Positions 1 through 14,111 of a DNA stretch of 64,000 bases are shown one piece after another. The number at the start of each line of letters is the position of its first letter. The first letter of the stretch is position 1. Below the pieces are notes generated by a model. It did no database searches and was not told the origin of the DNA. It worked only from the letters and a program-made list of their open reading frames with translations. Source of the stretch: Tomocerus qinae (Eukaryota > Arthropoda > Collembola > Entomobryomorpha > Tomoceridae); contig CM034546.1 in NCBI GenBank assembly GCA_020055645.1, forward strand, positions 96,286,001 through 96,350,000. The letters run 5' to 3'. Position numbers and translations under genes: made by a program.

Positions 1-1326
1 AATGAAAAGGGTTTCCTTCCACATTAAAATTAGCAAATGTGTACCTACCTTAATAGGTATTAGTTTAGTAAGTATGCCTTGAGTTGAGTATAATTAACTA
101 TGATCGATGTAGCTTATTATAAGGCTTATCATCATCAAAAACGGAAGACAATTACTTCGTAACGTCAAAACAGGCTGTTAGCAGAATTAATTTAGCCCAA
201 GGAGCCCTGCATGTAGATCTTGTAGAGATGAATAATTTAGAATTTCCATCGCATAGATAGAATGTAGAATGTGTTCCAAAAATGTCAGCAAATAACATGG
301 ACACCAATTATCATTACGTACACCGTCCTGGCATAATGAACTATGAAATTTTAAAGTTCGCTTGAATCTTTTATAGCTTGCCTTAAGTCCGGAGTACATT
401 TTCATTTTCTCTCCGACTTTTGTCAAACTTGTATGAATAATGTGCCGCTTCTTTATAGAATGTATGTATAATTAAGTGTGTAGAGTTCTGAGTTTTCTTC
501 CTTCCACTAATGAAAAATAAGGGAATTCTTTAAGATCCCCACGATGGCTGTTGTAAATCTATAGCATTTCTTGAATGTGTGTTTGCAATCCCCTGCGCTC
601 CATCACTGTCTTTTATGCTTAAACATTATCTACGGACACGGACATTAGGAATATAGAAATGATTCCAAGAAAATGTGACTGAGGTAGAACAAAGATAAGA
701 CAAATCTCTTTATTTATCAACCTTTTGAAAGAGTCTTTGAGATTGCTCTTCAGACGGCTGTAGTGTAGTCAACGAAGTGTATGGCATACTAATGAAAAGT
801 AAATGCTTGCTTTTATTTGCTGTCACGAGTACTCTTTGCCAAAAATACCGAGAAAGTTGCTCTGAAAAGCAGAAAATACAAGCCACAGGCATAAACCGAT
901 GTCACAAGAGAAGAATATTTCGTAAATAAATGCTGGAACTGGCATTTTGAAGTAAGAAAATAAGAAGTAGGTAGGTCTAGTTGTTAGAATCAAAGTAGAT
1001 GCAAAATGCCTATATTTATACATTTATGGCGTGTATAATAATAAGTAGCTTATCTGTATATTCGTGGTGCAGCTATAGAGAACTCAAGATTGTTATTTTC
1101 CAGAAGGAATTCCCTGAGCTGCCATAGCACATCCCGCTCTCCACAGAATGGTGTACAGTTTGGTAATAGGAAAACAGGAGAAAGCGAGATAACATTACTG
1201 GGAAATTGTTGAAGAGGATGGATCTAGGGAGATAAATATTAGGATTGATGTTGAAATTGTTAGCACACTGTTGGTAACAAGACTGTAGTTCTACCCGGGT
1301 TAAATGCGATTGTTCCCTCTACTCAG
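1..1326 (+). other. Intron of the choline transporter gene (upstream exons outside the window)
   Basis: The first exon I can recognise begins at 1327 in the middle of the transporter domain, so this stretch should be intron of the same gene. I read it for the exon that usually precedes it, which ends in a Gly-Ile-Pro-Trp-Gln type sequence, and did not find it. It is AT-rich with no open frame that looks coding. Confidence 0.6.
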
Positions 1327-4091
1327 GTTTATTTTCAACGAGTCCTCTCCAGCAAAACTGCCATTGGAGCTCAAATTTTGTCATATGTCGCTGCTGTCGG
1401 CTGCTTCCTTATGGCACTTCCACCTGTACTCATCGGAGCCATTGCTAAAGTCACAGGTATGGCCACTTTTCCTTTTTCAACATTCTACTTCCTAAATTAT
1501 TTGCAGGAGATAGTCATCCTGGATAAAGTTGAACATTGTAATGAACTAATTACGATTAAACTTTACCCTCTGGCAAGATATTTATCATCACGGCCGTCAT
1601 TTTATATTATGGATCTATTTAAATGGGATATGCACTAATTTATGTGAACGTTATATATTTTGGTGGTCGTTAGATTGGAACAACACTGACTATGGACGAT
1701 TGTACGGAGGTGATCCAGCGTCGAGGTCAGAGACAGAAATGGTTCTCCCATTAGTAATGCATCACTTGACCCCGGATATCGTCTCCTTCTTTGGCTTGGG
1801 TGCTGTCTCCGCTGCTGTTATGTCATCTGCAGATTCCAGTGTCTTGTCTGCTTCATCCATGTTTGCACGAAATATTTACCGGCTCATTTTCCGCCTTCAG
1901 GTTGCTCTCTTACTAATAATATGTCATACATATATGTAATTTTCCACTCCTAAGCTCTTATAATAAGAAATACCATGCTTAAGTTTTAAGTGCATACCTA
2001 CATAAGCATAGAGGTATTCCAAATTACACTACTCGTAGTAATTCAATAGTGCGATTAAATTTCAAGAGCTGAATTTTCAAACAAGTTAATTTACTCAAGT
2101 ATTAGACATTGCTTTGAAATGCTTGAAAAGGTGGTTGAAACGTTTGTGACCGAAGGACTTAAATTACAATCTTGGATTTCATTTTAGGCATCGGAAATGG
2201 AGATTATTTGGGTAATGCGCGTTTCCATACTTGTCGTCGGAACTTTGGCAACTATTATGGCTCTAACAGTTCCCACCATTTATGGTCTTTGGTAAGAAAG
2301 TTAACTTAGAAGAATATCAACCTATCAAATTACCTATATGTAGTTTTGGCTTTTTCGAAAGCATTTTTTAATGTGTATCGGTTTTCACTCGCATTATGCA
2401 TGTTGGAATTCCCAAGGCCTGTACTTTTTATTATTTTTGTACAGTTTTGAATAAAAAAGGTTCCAGACAATTAAAATGTGGTGGACTGTTTCAATTTGCA
2501 GGACAATGTGTTCGGATTTGGTATACGTGATTCTGTTTCCACAACTGTTAATGGTGGTGCATTTCAGACACTACTGTAACACATACGGAAGTCTTGCAGC
2601 GTATGTGACGGCGTTTTTCTTCCGGCTAGGCGGAGGAGAAGAGCTTCTTCACCTATCGCCATTGATCCATTATCCATGGTTCGATCACGAGAAAGGAGTT
2701 CAGAGATTCCCATTCCGCACATTCTGCATGCTTCTCTCCCTTTTGGTTTTGGCCGTTGTGTCCAAAATCGCAGACTGGCTCTTCCACTCTGGACGGTTAC
2801 ACCCAAAATACGACTATTTTCATTGTGTTGTTAATATTCCTGAGGATCGTCTCCAGGTAATAGGGGGACACTGGGGACATGTGAGAAAACCTTTTATTAC
2901 CTCTCTTTTCAATCTCAATCGCTTGCTTGCTTCATGCTACGTGTAAACATTGAGGTGAATAGTTTATTCTTTAGTTCTTTATTTACAACATATTCAGTCT
3001 TCAGATTTGCTTTATATTCTCCCCTTTCTCTTAAACTATCTGACGAAATTGAAATAGACATATTTTATGGAATTGTTTATAATATCTGATGGGGATTCAT
3101 TCATTCATTTACTAATGAAATAACAAGTTGGAGATTGAGTTTTATTTTGGTACGTGTATGCATCAATTTCTATTTGTGTTCGTTTAAACGATTGATGTTT
3201 TCTATCTTATTATCTTCCACTAAAATACATGTGCATTCGGTATTCACTCAGCTGTCTGCATGTCATACAGCACAACATTGGTTTACGAAAGTGTCCGAAC
3301 TTTAGCTATATTGATGCATTGACTCGGAATTAGATGGCTCACTTCTGTAAATAATAAATGTGTTTTGTCGATGTATTTCCTAAGGTCTAAATTTAGAGTG
3401 GCTATATAGCAATTACTTGGTTTCTACTCATTACAGCTTAAAAGGATTACTTATAGCTAATGTTAGGACTGACAGAAACTCTTTACACATACCATGTCTA
3501 AATACTACATACCTATACTTAGTTATAGGTATACGTTAGTCTTGAGCTTGTTTTTTGCATGGAAAGTAGAAATAGGTATCTCAATTTAGAGCCAGCTGCA
3601 TGTAAGCAATTTGAGCCATATACTACTTCTATATGGGAAATGAATGTCTAGGTAGAAAGCACGGAATGAAAGTAAGTGCGCTGTTGGGATAATATAGGAA
3701 GCCGTAGTAAAATGTTCCATGGATTTTTGTGTTCGGAATTCCGTAGGTGGACGATCCGCACGAAGGGGAAATGACGGTGATGACGGCAGCAATGGTGGCC
3801 AAATATTGCGCCATGGAAGAAATGAATGGTCGGGTCAATCCAGCAATGTCAGACTCGGATGAAGAGTCTAATGGGAAGGCTGGGACTGGAAACGTGGCTG
3901 GAGGACAGGGACCTGGGGCTACCACCGGGGCTCCTGCAGCTGTAGGGAGGAAGCCCTCAACCACCGGAAGTTCGGCTCCTCCGCAATCCACTCCAGCCAG
4001 CAAAGCTCAAACCGGGCCTGGAAGTGAAGACGAGGGCGAGAAGAAGCCTGCAGGCGTGAAGAGTGTCAAGCAGTACCAAACGAAGCTGTAA
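1327..4091 (+). CDS. ChT: High-affinity choline transporter (SLC5A7/ChT), 3' part, five exons
   Basis: This Na+/choline symporter of the SLC5 family recovers choline from the synaptic cleft into cholinergic terminals for acetylcholine synthesis. The five exons are 1327-1456, 1674-1900, 2188-2291, 2502-2856 and 3747-4091. All have GT-AG borders and the phases join exactly, giving 386 residues to the stop. Seen in the sequence: [12 protein letters not shown] at the start, then DWNNTDYG, then [18 protein letters not shown] and [11 protein letters not shown] (the most conserved part of the family), then [20 protein letters not shown], and a [12 protein letters not shown] membrane segment. The donor after residue 119 (cag/gttgct) is weak, but the phases demand it. 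The last exon encodes a cytoplasmic tail with an acidic SDSDEES patch followed by a Gly/Ala/Pro/Ser-rich stretch. The N-terminal half of the protein lies before the window, so this copy is partial only because of the window edge. Confidence 0.95.
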
Positions 4092-7000
4092 ATAATTAAG
4101 AATGACTACCTGCATTACTTTTCGTTTTACGACGTACAAGAAAACATTGCTTAGACCTTGTCCATCAGAATCAAGACGAACGGTTCCCTTGTCTCACCCT
4201 AAGCATACAATACGACTGGACATACACACAATTGCAAATATCCAAGAGCAATCAATCAATTCATTTCTCCATAGCTTCCCTTTATTGTGCTATCATGACT
4301 TGACAATGTTTTGCTAAACCTAATGCTACGCAACTTTATAGGTATGATGCTAAATACTTGAGAAATAGTACAGATACAAAGGACTGATTTTTTATTCGCT
4401 TATTTTATGGTACTTTGAGAAGGAAAACTACAAAACTTTCCTCAGAATGATTGATAATCAATTCTTAGATTGGGAATGACAACAATTTATAATTTCCCTA
4501 TATAATAGACTATACAGTGTGTTTTATAAGTTCATGACTTGACCTCTTGACTTTCTCTGTCGACCACCTCAATTGCTATTTATTGATTGCACTTACATGA
4601 ACTTGACATTTAGACCAGATTACGTAATATATGGGTTTCCATTTATTGTGCTTTATATATGCAAAAGGATTACACAAGGAAAGTGTAATATTAGCCACAG
4701 TATCACAATCCATCTACTATAAGGAGTATGTGCATAGTTAGGTTATGTAACTCTACTTAATTCACTAAGCGATAAACATCAAACAAGCAATAAACTCCCA
4801 CAGAGAAAGAAGGTATATTAGATTACATTTAGTAAGTGAAACTTCATTTTTGAGTAAAGTCATATGTATCACTTTAGTAGTTCGGTATCCGCACGTAAAC
4901 ACGTATTTACGGGTACTAGACAAACTATTGCTCACTCTAGAAATTCTTGGATATAATCAGGAGTAATTTCTTATTTGGGGTACTGGGGATTACTCTAGCG
5001 AACTGACTCACAAACACCTACTATTTTTATTTTCATCCATCTTCATCATCAAACTCTTTCACACGAAATAAAACCTGGCAAGGGCGAAAGTAAAATGTTG
5101 TTAACGATATCAGCATACCTAGATCAAAAAACTCTTTTCAATGGACACATCAAGTTGTAAAGTTGTGCCATGCCACTCCTGGCTAAGTTTGAGTGTGTAA
5201 ATACTTAGCTTAACTAACCAAAGCAACTACGCAACGAACTAAACGAAAGCTAACAACTCTTGACTGCGAATCCAACCGAAAAGTATTAGGCAAATTCACA
5301 GTGAACTGAATGCATAATATCTATAAACGTACCTATATACCCTTACAAATACAAACTCTACCCACGTACTATTACACATATACCTACAGAAATGGAATAT
5401 CGATTAGAAAAATACTTATCACAGAACCCAAGTAGTGTCCCTATCTAAATACCTAATCCAGTTAATGGCTGCATGCAATTCATTTACAAGACTTTTAACA
5501 AAGATTTTGCCATCATACACAAATATCTACCTGATGGCTATTAATAGATATTTACTTCTGAACAATAAAAAGCCTCTTTGGTTGTCCAAATCAATTTAAT
5601 GTAAACTGAAATTCTCAAGTCTCAAAGTACAAAAAACGTATCCAATAAATAGTAGTAGACTCCATTTTCAATTAATTATTCAGAATTCATTCCAACCCGA
5701 CGTATCGAATAAATAAATCATCAAACTGTATATTCTCACTTTATACCTAGTGTACATGAGAACTGTATTTGAATTTGGTATAGATGTACATGTAGTGAGT
5801 GATTTATCTTATGCATGGAAAGATGAGCGGTGCACTGCAATATGCATTATATTAGGAAAAAGTGCTCTTCTACCCCATTTCACAGTTTCTACGATTACAA
5901 ATGTTGTTTACAGAAGGAAGCTATGCTTGGAAATTGAATCCTTCGAATGTGCATCGTCGATGTGGGAATAGCAAAATGTAATACAAAAAAAAACTGGGAT
6001 TAGGATTGGTACCTATAGACAAGAGCTGAGGAGGAATACTTGATTCTGTAAGATACACTTCTCTATGGGAAAAGGAAAGTTTCATCTGGCATGAATTTGG
6101 AAGTGTGTAGGAAAGAAAACTACATAATGCATAGACACGTCTGCAGAGCCGAAGCGTGCTATATATTAAATGCAGTGAAAGTGGTTGGGAATATTTAACG
6201 TAACGTCAAGTCAAGATTAAGGAAGTTAAAGGTGAGTTGAGCCAGGTACAAGCTGTATGGTAGTAGGAGCCTTTAATTGTAAATCTAGGCTTTGTATATA
6301 GTGCATTTGTAAGATGGATTAGATAAGTCCTGCCTTATTGAGAAAGTTGGTGCATTCAGTTCACTCGTGTGTGTAATCGGGCTATCTGCAGGGGTACACG
6401 ACATATACGTATAATAATTTACTCCTCATAGCATTTACGTTCTAGCATTACTCAACTCCCTTCCCCTTGAAATTGACGGTTTATCACCCGGATTGACGTC
6501 AATGCATTTTTGAGTGTTTTTGACTTCTACTACGCAAATTGGTTCCAGTCAAGCATTCTTTAGGCACGAGAGGTGTTGACCGAGCGAGATATTCCCGTTG
6601 TACACAGTAGGTCAAGAGAGGCATGAGAAAATCCCGAGTTAAGGCAGTCCGACTTGGGCACAATTTCGAGAATGCTCTTTAATTAGACTTAGACGGAGGA
6701 AATAGCAATAGGAACCTCACTGTACACTCATTTTGCATTACTATACACTCCGAAAAAATGTAATCTGGAAATGATCTTTATTTCCGGAGAGTTCTATTGA
6801 CTTGGCTAATGTATTGCTTGCTGACTCCTTATGAATAGTCTTAACCTGACTTGATACTGATCTGCCCTGATGTATATAATTTGGTAATAACTATTCGGAT
6901 ACCCAGACTTGAACCTGTCTATCACTCTGTATCACTAATAAAAAAAATAATATTACTAAAATGAACCAGTCAATGTAACGTGACATATCATGAAATGTAG

Positions 7001-10000
7001 CCTAAATGGTGATACAATGTATAATAATAAAAAAATAGCCAATATTATGCTAAATGTAAGTAGATGGTTAGCAAAGCTATAAGATAAAGAGCATTGTGGG
7101 ATGGTTACTGTTTCTGTACATATTGTACATAAAATTATAGGATCTGTGTGTAACATAAACTGAATTAGAGTACATACTACTCAACCATCTAAATGTTGTA
7201 CTTGTATTGAGTGTACATTAACTTGTGTATGTAGATAGTAAATCCATCTAAGATATAGACGCAGCGGTATTTCGTAAATGTGAAGGGAAGGATGGGGATG
7301 TCCGTGAACTTTTATGGACACTAAATTTCCAGTTTGTGTAGCCAGTTAAGTTAATTTGGGCAAGACATGAAAACGGAAGACAGATATAAGAATAGCGGAT
7401 GTTCACAATGCTGGTCATACTTACTTACGTAGTAGCTATATACATAGTAGAGATGTTATATCAATTGTGATTGTCATATATGTAACTACAATAAATGTTT
7501 ACTGGAGGTTCAGCGATTAGCATAATACCTAATAAATATTATATTGTTATCTGATCCTGAGTCCCGGGTAGTTCTATCAATCAGTAGCTGTAATAAATGT
7601 TAGCGAAAATATGATAATAAAATGGATTATGTAGATAGGACTTGTAATTTATAAGAAAAATCAATTTCTCAGATGAGATGGGATTTTTAGTGTATTAGAG
7701 CAATATATTAGGTTGCATTACAGTACTGCATTGTCATTTTCAAAGAATCGAGTCAAGGAAAGCGTATATAATATGTTCAAACTCATACTCGATGAAAATC
7801 AATTGAGAAGAGATCAATACAAGGTGAATTGATCTAAATGGGACAATATTATTATACTTACCTGTCACACGGTTCCTAGATTCATGCATACGTAGTACAG
7901 ATACAGACTTTACAGTGTATATGTGTTGTATATAATTGATTCCTAGTTTCCTTTTGTATGTACATATGTATACACAGTAGAGGAGAGTAATACAAATTGT
8001 ATATAAATATCTTACGTAGAATGATATCGATTCAATTTGACTGTCTATAAGTAATTGTATTATATTGACCTGTAACTATTCTTTCTAAGGCTGGTCCTTT
8101 TGAATGGATTCAATCTGTGAAGACGAAAGGAAATATTCTATAAAGGAATGCGAGATGTTGCTATTTACTCTGTCTGTAATAATAATATCAATATTATAAT
8201 GTCACGTACCTGCTCTGTTCTATTGACCCTGCCCTAGTAAGTACACATCTTTCACACGTGTTATAATTTTAAACGGTGCTTTCTGTAGTGTTCAGAAAAT
8301 TGTTTCCTGCTTCTTGTGTCCAACATACTGGAGTCATAAAATTAAGTAATCCTGTCGAGTCCAGTCAGCCAAGATTATTACGAGAAGTAAACTACTTAAA
8401 TAACTGAGTGTTAACTTTAAATCAAGTCGAAACAAATGTAGCTACTTGCAATGACTATATTATACACGTAGTGAAAATGATGAAAGTAGATAAGATGTGT
8501 AGACGTTTAAATATTGATGTGTGGTTAGCGTATTTAAATGTATTGTATATTGGGAACTTATATAGGTGATAGATATAGAAACTATTTTCATGTTGTCTGA
8601 ATGTTGTGACGTGACGTGTTCTAATAATTGATGTGTTGGTGTTTACATAGAATTGAGTAGTCGAGGAAAAAATATAATTATGTGTATCTTTTAGAAAACT
8701 GGATAAAATCTTTAAAACAATTATCTGTACAACCTGTCTGTGTCCTAATTGATGTAGTAGAGAGTTAATCCATGTCAAGGTGCTGATGAGCAGAAATTAT
8801 TATATAAGATGGATTTATGAATTGTTGGTAAAAAAGAAAGTCTGCTGGCTTGGCTATTTACACACAGAATATACACATCATACAGATACTCTGGTAAAAT
8901 GGCTCAAGCCATATAAGTCGTAGTCACAATGAGAAAAATGTAGCCGAGTAAAATATTATTTAGAAAATAAAAAGTTGTAGTGTGTGCATAGCCCTCCTCA
9001 AAGTACAGAAAATGTTCTAGCAAAGTGGAATTGAACTCTTGACCAAACAACAAACAAGATACAATATTCAAGAGGAACATAAAGAACAGAAAATGTAAGA
9101 GAAATATTAGATTTAGAGTTATACATGCTAAATGTAAGTACATATAATACATTGCATACGTTATTGTATGGACATATATTAGGCGTATGTAACTAGAACT
9201 ATATTATAACTGGGGACTTGTCAAGTTAAGGTTTAAATGCTGGCAAAGATAAAGAAAAGTATTAAAACCCGAAACCTATATTCAAATTGAATTATGGAGT
9301 TATACAATTACAGTAAACGAAAATAAATGATGCGCACATCGTGCAAGCAATCACGCTATTCTCCTTGTTTACACATACTTATTTCATACATACGTTTTCC
9401 ATTCATTGAAAATCATAAATCCATTTATTTGGAAACATAGCCACTTCCGCTACTCTTAGTTTGATGGGCATTCGAAATAAGTTTTTTTTCCATAGTACAC
9501 TATTTATCCAAGTTTTGGTGAATCAGACTCCGTGGACAAAAACTAATATTATAGTTTTAATTATAATACTATTTTCAAACATCAGATGATAGGCAAAGCT
9601 TTCATTAGCCGATTATAATTTTCTATATAGCTTACCAGTAGATAGTAGTTGTGATGATTTTTCTTCCCTCGGCCTTCGTATCATTGTAATTTCAATTGCC
9701 ACTTAAAATGTAATACATACCCGCAAAAGTAAATTGCAAATGAAGGCATTCTTTCTACAACGACATCTTAAATTATTGAACTGCCACGCGCTGAAGTCGA
9801 GTCGAAGTCTGGGTTTAAATGAGTACTGTATATAAGTATAGGTAGTATAATAGTCAATGGTAGCCATATGGAATTACCGTCCTCTCAAGAAATACTATCA
9901 GTAGATTGTAACTTAAGTATACACGCAAAAGCTCGTGTTTCCGCCTGCCCTACATTCCTCCGTAGTCATAAAATATAATTTTGTTATCGTCAATGGACAT

Positions 10001-13000
10001 CTAATTTTCTAGGAACATGTGTAAAACAAATTAGACGCACTGAACTTGTAATACTTAAATGGACTTGCTTGATTTTGGCTAATGTATTGCATAGGCTTGT
10101 TTCCAAATCCTACATATAATGGTGCGTTATTACTTACTACCCACGGCTAGGTAAGTATTTTATGTTATTTTGTGGTGAAATTTTCAGAACTTGTCACGAC
10201 CACGACAAAGGATCATAATGCAATAATAATATCGTCTTCATATTATGGTCCCGAGCTGAAATTGCAACGTTCTCTTTCTCGTTATCAAATTAGCGCTACT
10301 CAGTTGTGTGATACATTATACACTTGAGAGGATCTTATGTGAATGTGCGGTGAAATTAATCCATGAAAAAGAAAAACCACCACAGTAATTAAGCAAGTAG
10401 GTATGCATTACCAACCAGAGAGTAATAAGTATTTACTATAGTATTTAATACAAGTTGTGTTATTGTTTTCTTACCTTGGCATTGACCTTGTTTATCCTTT
10501 GAGCAATTTCTCAAGTGTCTGTGGTACTAAAAGACCCTAAAAATTTAGTATTGAATCCACGTCGAGTTTGAAGTTGGTCTGTAGTGTGCTGATGTCACGT
10601 TTAAATCCTTGTCTACTTATTTACTTACAAGCTTAAGCTTAGCATTTGGGAAAACAGTAGCTATCTTGCACAATGTACTACATAGCTCCTTAAATTGGTA
10701 TTTAGTAATACATTGCACGTAGATGATACAGTTTGCATTCTGCATGTACTCTTGTCCTGGGTGATTGATCTTGTTTGTATACCCTGTCTAAAGGGGAACT
10801 GACATATACTCACATGCTCCTCTTCACCATGTACGATTCCATGTTCATTCTATACATCCATGTCAATATTTACCTGACTTGCGTTTTTATGAAGAGATAC
10901 ATTTCTTTCTTTCTTGACCTCATAATTAAGTTATGTTATATATTGCCTTTTCTATTCAGGAGATACTGCCACCATAACTGTAGAAGCGAGCAAACGGCAG
11001 TCTTTCGTTCTAACCACATAATGCAACATTGTGTGCACATACCTAATTGAATTCTAGAGTACGAGTATATAGTTGTTGGAAACTCACGTTACAATTCCCT
11101 GAGACATTATTTCCTTCAATGTATCTCACAGTTAGTATAATACAGGACTATAACATTATCTATAACTTGGGTTAGAGTTAGAAGAGTTAAGCTGTCAAAT
11201 TGAAAATACACACAATGAGAATCAAAGAAAATGAACAAACCAAAGTATACGTGAAGACATCTATTATATTGTAAACTACATTTAATTCCATGTTGGTAAT
11301 TAAAATACGACGGCATTTAAATTCTATCAACATATTTAGATTTAAAATCAGGGATGAAACCTTCATATTCACAATATGAATTTATTTGTACAAATAACAA
11401 AGCTTCTCATTAAGACGGCCCCAACTATTTAGAAGTGAATGAATGTCTCTGTGGTTTAAGTACCTAGAGAAATACCCTCATTGCTTATCAGTGCGACTAA
11501 ACAATGCAAGATTGTAGGAATGTACCCAATACCCAACATAGTGTAATTGGGAAGCAATAATATTTGATATTCAATGATCCAAAAATGATTATAAGAGAAA
11601 GAGGGTCACTAGTAAAGCCGTAATGAATCTGAGTATAGTAAATAAATAATTAAGGAATGCGTATGGAACAGCATATGTATAGGTATTTGCACAAGGCTTT
11701 CTTTTATTAATAATTTGGGTAACCAGACCCACAACAACGTCTTCACTTAATACATCTGTACATTCTTTTGATATCGTATCATTCAGTCATTTAGCATTAA
11801 ATATCCTTATCAGCTGCATCTACATAGAAAACATATACTCGAGATTCGACTACAAAAATAATCTCATTTACAATGTTACACACTACTATTGTAATTAAAG
11901 CAAAAATAACAAGCGTCTAGTGCAATGCATAATAATTAGCACTGCATTGCACAGCACCAGTAATGCATTACTTATAACATATTAAATAGCTATACACTAC
12001 CTAGATAGTCTATATAGTTTACAATATCATGCATTTTACTTATTGTTTAATTAGGAGCGTATTATTTGTTTCTCATGGTTAAATATGGTTATACTTGCAC
12101 TCTTCATAAAAAAATTAAGTACCATCATGTACATCCCTTCCGAAAAGACTCTCGAACACAAATATGTTACATACATTCTACTCCAGAGCTCATTGCACAA
12201 AAAATAATTCATGTTAACATCAACACTGATAGTACTGAGTCCAGTGTATTACATACAACAGTTACAAAAGCAATATAAATAAGTTGACAATCTATTCGAC
12301 ACGAGAGAATAAGTTAAGCATATATTGTACTTTTATATGCAGATCGTGTATTGTGTGTGTCTGTCGATAACTAATTGGAACAAACCCGTAATGGGAAAAC
12401 CTGTGTAGTAGAATTACTATTTTCCTCACTTAATAATATTTAAATATGTGTCTTCATTAGCACAATGCTAATCGTATTGGAATCTAATCAAGTATCTCCT
12501 ACTACTAATCACAAGACTTGCTATAGAAATTCTCCTTTTCGAAAAAAATGCTACTAGTAATTCTAGAAGTCATAAATCTGGTGCAAAGAAAACGAGTGAA
12601 CTCGAAAATATTTGGCATCAACAATTCCTGAACAAGTACATAGTAGATACTCTAAAAAGTTCGTCTACACAGATTTTGGTCTAGTCTGGTTTGGGTCATG
12701 TACTACGCATATCTGAACGAAAGTAAGATTTTTCTACAATTCCGCTATTTGTCTTGATGGCATGGTTAGTGAAGCACGTCGATGTGTGTAAAGTGTTTAG
12801 CACACTATATACAAATGACTGACAATGAGTTTCATTGTTGAATCGGGACAAGAGAATCTTGATTTCAAGAAAACCTGCTTTGATAGAGCAAAATGAGTTT
12901 TTTGCCACAGATAAATAGTTTGGCACGACGGTCTAAAATGACGTTTATGGAAGTTGCTTGGCTTGAGGTGTATCTTCATCCACAGAGTAAACGAGTGGAA

Positions 13001-13559
13001 ATGAAACCAAGTGTTTTGGGCTCGTCAATACTACGTTGTTGAATGGTGTCACGCAAGTGAGTGAATCCAAAGCCGATCCTATGTGGCTTTTCAACTTTTC
13101 TTTGCGAAACCGTAACTTCCTTCAATGTCCTCGTAAACGTGAGCAATCTTCGTTAGAATTCATTAGTTTCATTCAATTCTATCCTGTGTATGATAAGTTC
13201 CTTCCTAAACTTCTCTGGGTCAACGTAAAGTCAGAGAGCATGTAAAATGAAGACACATTTGACTTGCATAGTTTCACACATGACGAATATGCTGCGCTAC
13301 AAGTTTGGCTAGTTTACTCATACATTTTCAGTGAATAGGAATAGTAACCCATTGACTACAGACAGTAGACGCTCCAAGGTTAGACATTTTAGATTGCTTT
13401 GGCCTTACTACTACTATAATATACCCTGACAGACTACTTGTTCACACTTAGTGCAGAAACGAAAGAGAAAATGGAAGGAAGAGGTCAATTTGATAAACTT
13501 TCACGATGTACTTGTACATGTAAACAGGCAATAAGAACATAGCTGAGTAGATCACTCAC
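4092..13559. other. Gene-free AT-rich stretch
   Basis: I found no gene in this 9.5-kb stretch. Open frames are short, rich in Tyr/Ile/Leu and lack family signatures, as expected by chance in AT-rich DNA. A few isolated strong donor-like sites (for example at 7855 on the minus strand and 10151 on the plus strand) have no convincing coding sequence next to them. Short hairpins occur; one at 11920-11952 has a perfect 9-bp stem (GTGCAATGC and GCATTGCAC). The part at 12660-13250 is less AT-rich and has overlapping open frames on both strands, but I recognise nothing in it. Confidence 0.5.
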
Positions 13560-13709
13560 TTGCTGCTTAGAATTAAATGCAACAGTAGAAATTGATAAAA
13601 CAGGTTGGTTGTCCGTTCCCATCCTCCTGAGAAAAACATCAAGCAATACAACTAGACTATCAGAGTAAAGATCATGTACTGAAAAGTCTTCCTTTTCGAT
13701 TAGCGTCAC
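13560..13709 (-). CDS. Candidate internal exon, unrecognised
   Basis: A strong acceptor (gattcttctgtag) opens a frame of exactly 50 codons that ends at a good donor (CAA/GTGAGT), phase 0 on both sides. The peptide begins VTLIEKEDFSVHDLY and has a balanced composition with few of the low-complexity residues seen in chance frames here. It lies about 400 bp beyond the stop of the Asn-rich secreted protein gene on the same strand. It could be part of another gene or an alternative 3' end. A possible terminal exon follows near 13420-13450 on the same strand (a pyrimidine tract, then about ten codons and a stop). I do not recognise the peptide and cannot place a start, so it may be chance. Confidence 0.25.
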
Positions 13710-14111
13710 CTACAGAAGAATCCTATCGCGTATCATCAAATAAATAGTGGAAATGCTGCACTAGGATTATTATCAACCCTAGTGCACCTAGTAACTCTGA
13801 TAACGGTAGGAATTCCACGTTTTGTGTAGGTGTTCTTTTTCTTTTCTACTCTTGTGATTGTTGTTGCTAGTAATGAGTAAGTGTATCTGTAGGTAGGTAA
13901 ATAACATTAGGTTTATAATATAAAATATTTATAAGGTATACTATACAAAATATGTAGGCATTATTAGTAGTATTCCTTAGTCCTTCCCACAACAAGTTAA
14001 AGATTTTTGGCTTTGGTATTCATGCATGTATATACTAGGTGATAATATATAGAAAGAGAGTGGTTCGTGTATAGAGAGATGTCATAAGTGTGATTAGTTG
14101 ACCTAGACTCT

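Noticed and set aside
7861..7930. Minus-strand frame ending at a strong CAG/GTAAGTAT donor
   Set aside because: The peptide is Tyr/Val/Ile-rich and low in complexity, no acceptor or partner exon is seen, and it fits chance.
10133..10151. Possible first exon (MVRYYLLPTAR) ending at CTAG/GTAAGTAT
   Set aside because: Only eleven codons with no downstream partner exon found. A single donor-like site in 10 kb of AT-rich DNA is expected by chance.
11920..11952. Hairpin with a 9-bp stem of TGCAATGC/GCATTGCA type
   Set aside because: The TGCATTGCA word is frequent across the whole window, so short inverted pairs are expected. It does not match a microRNA I know.
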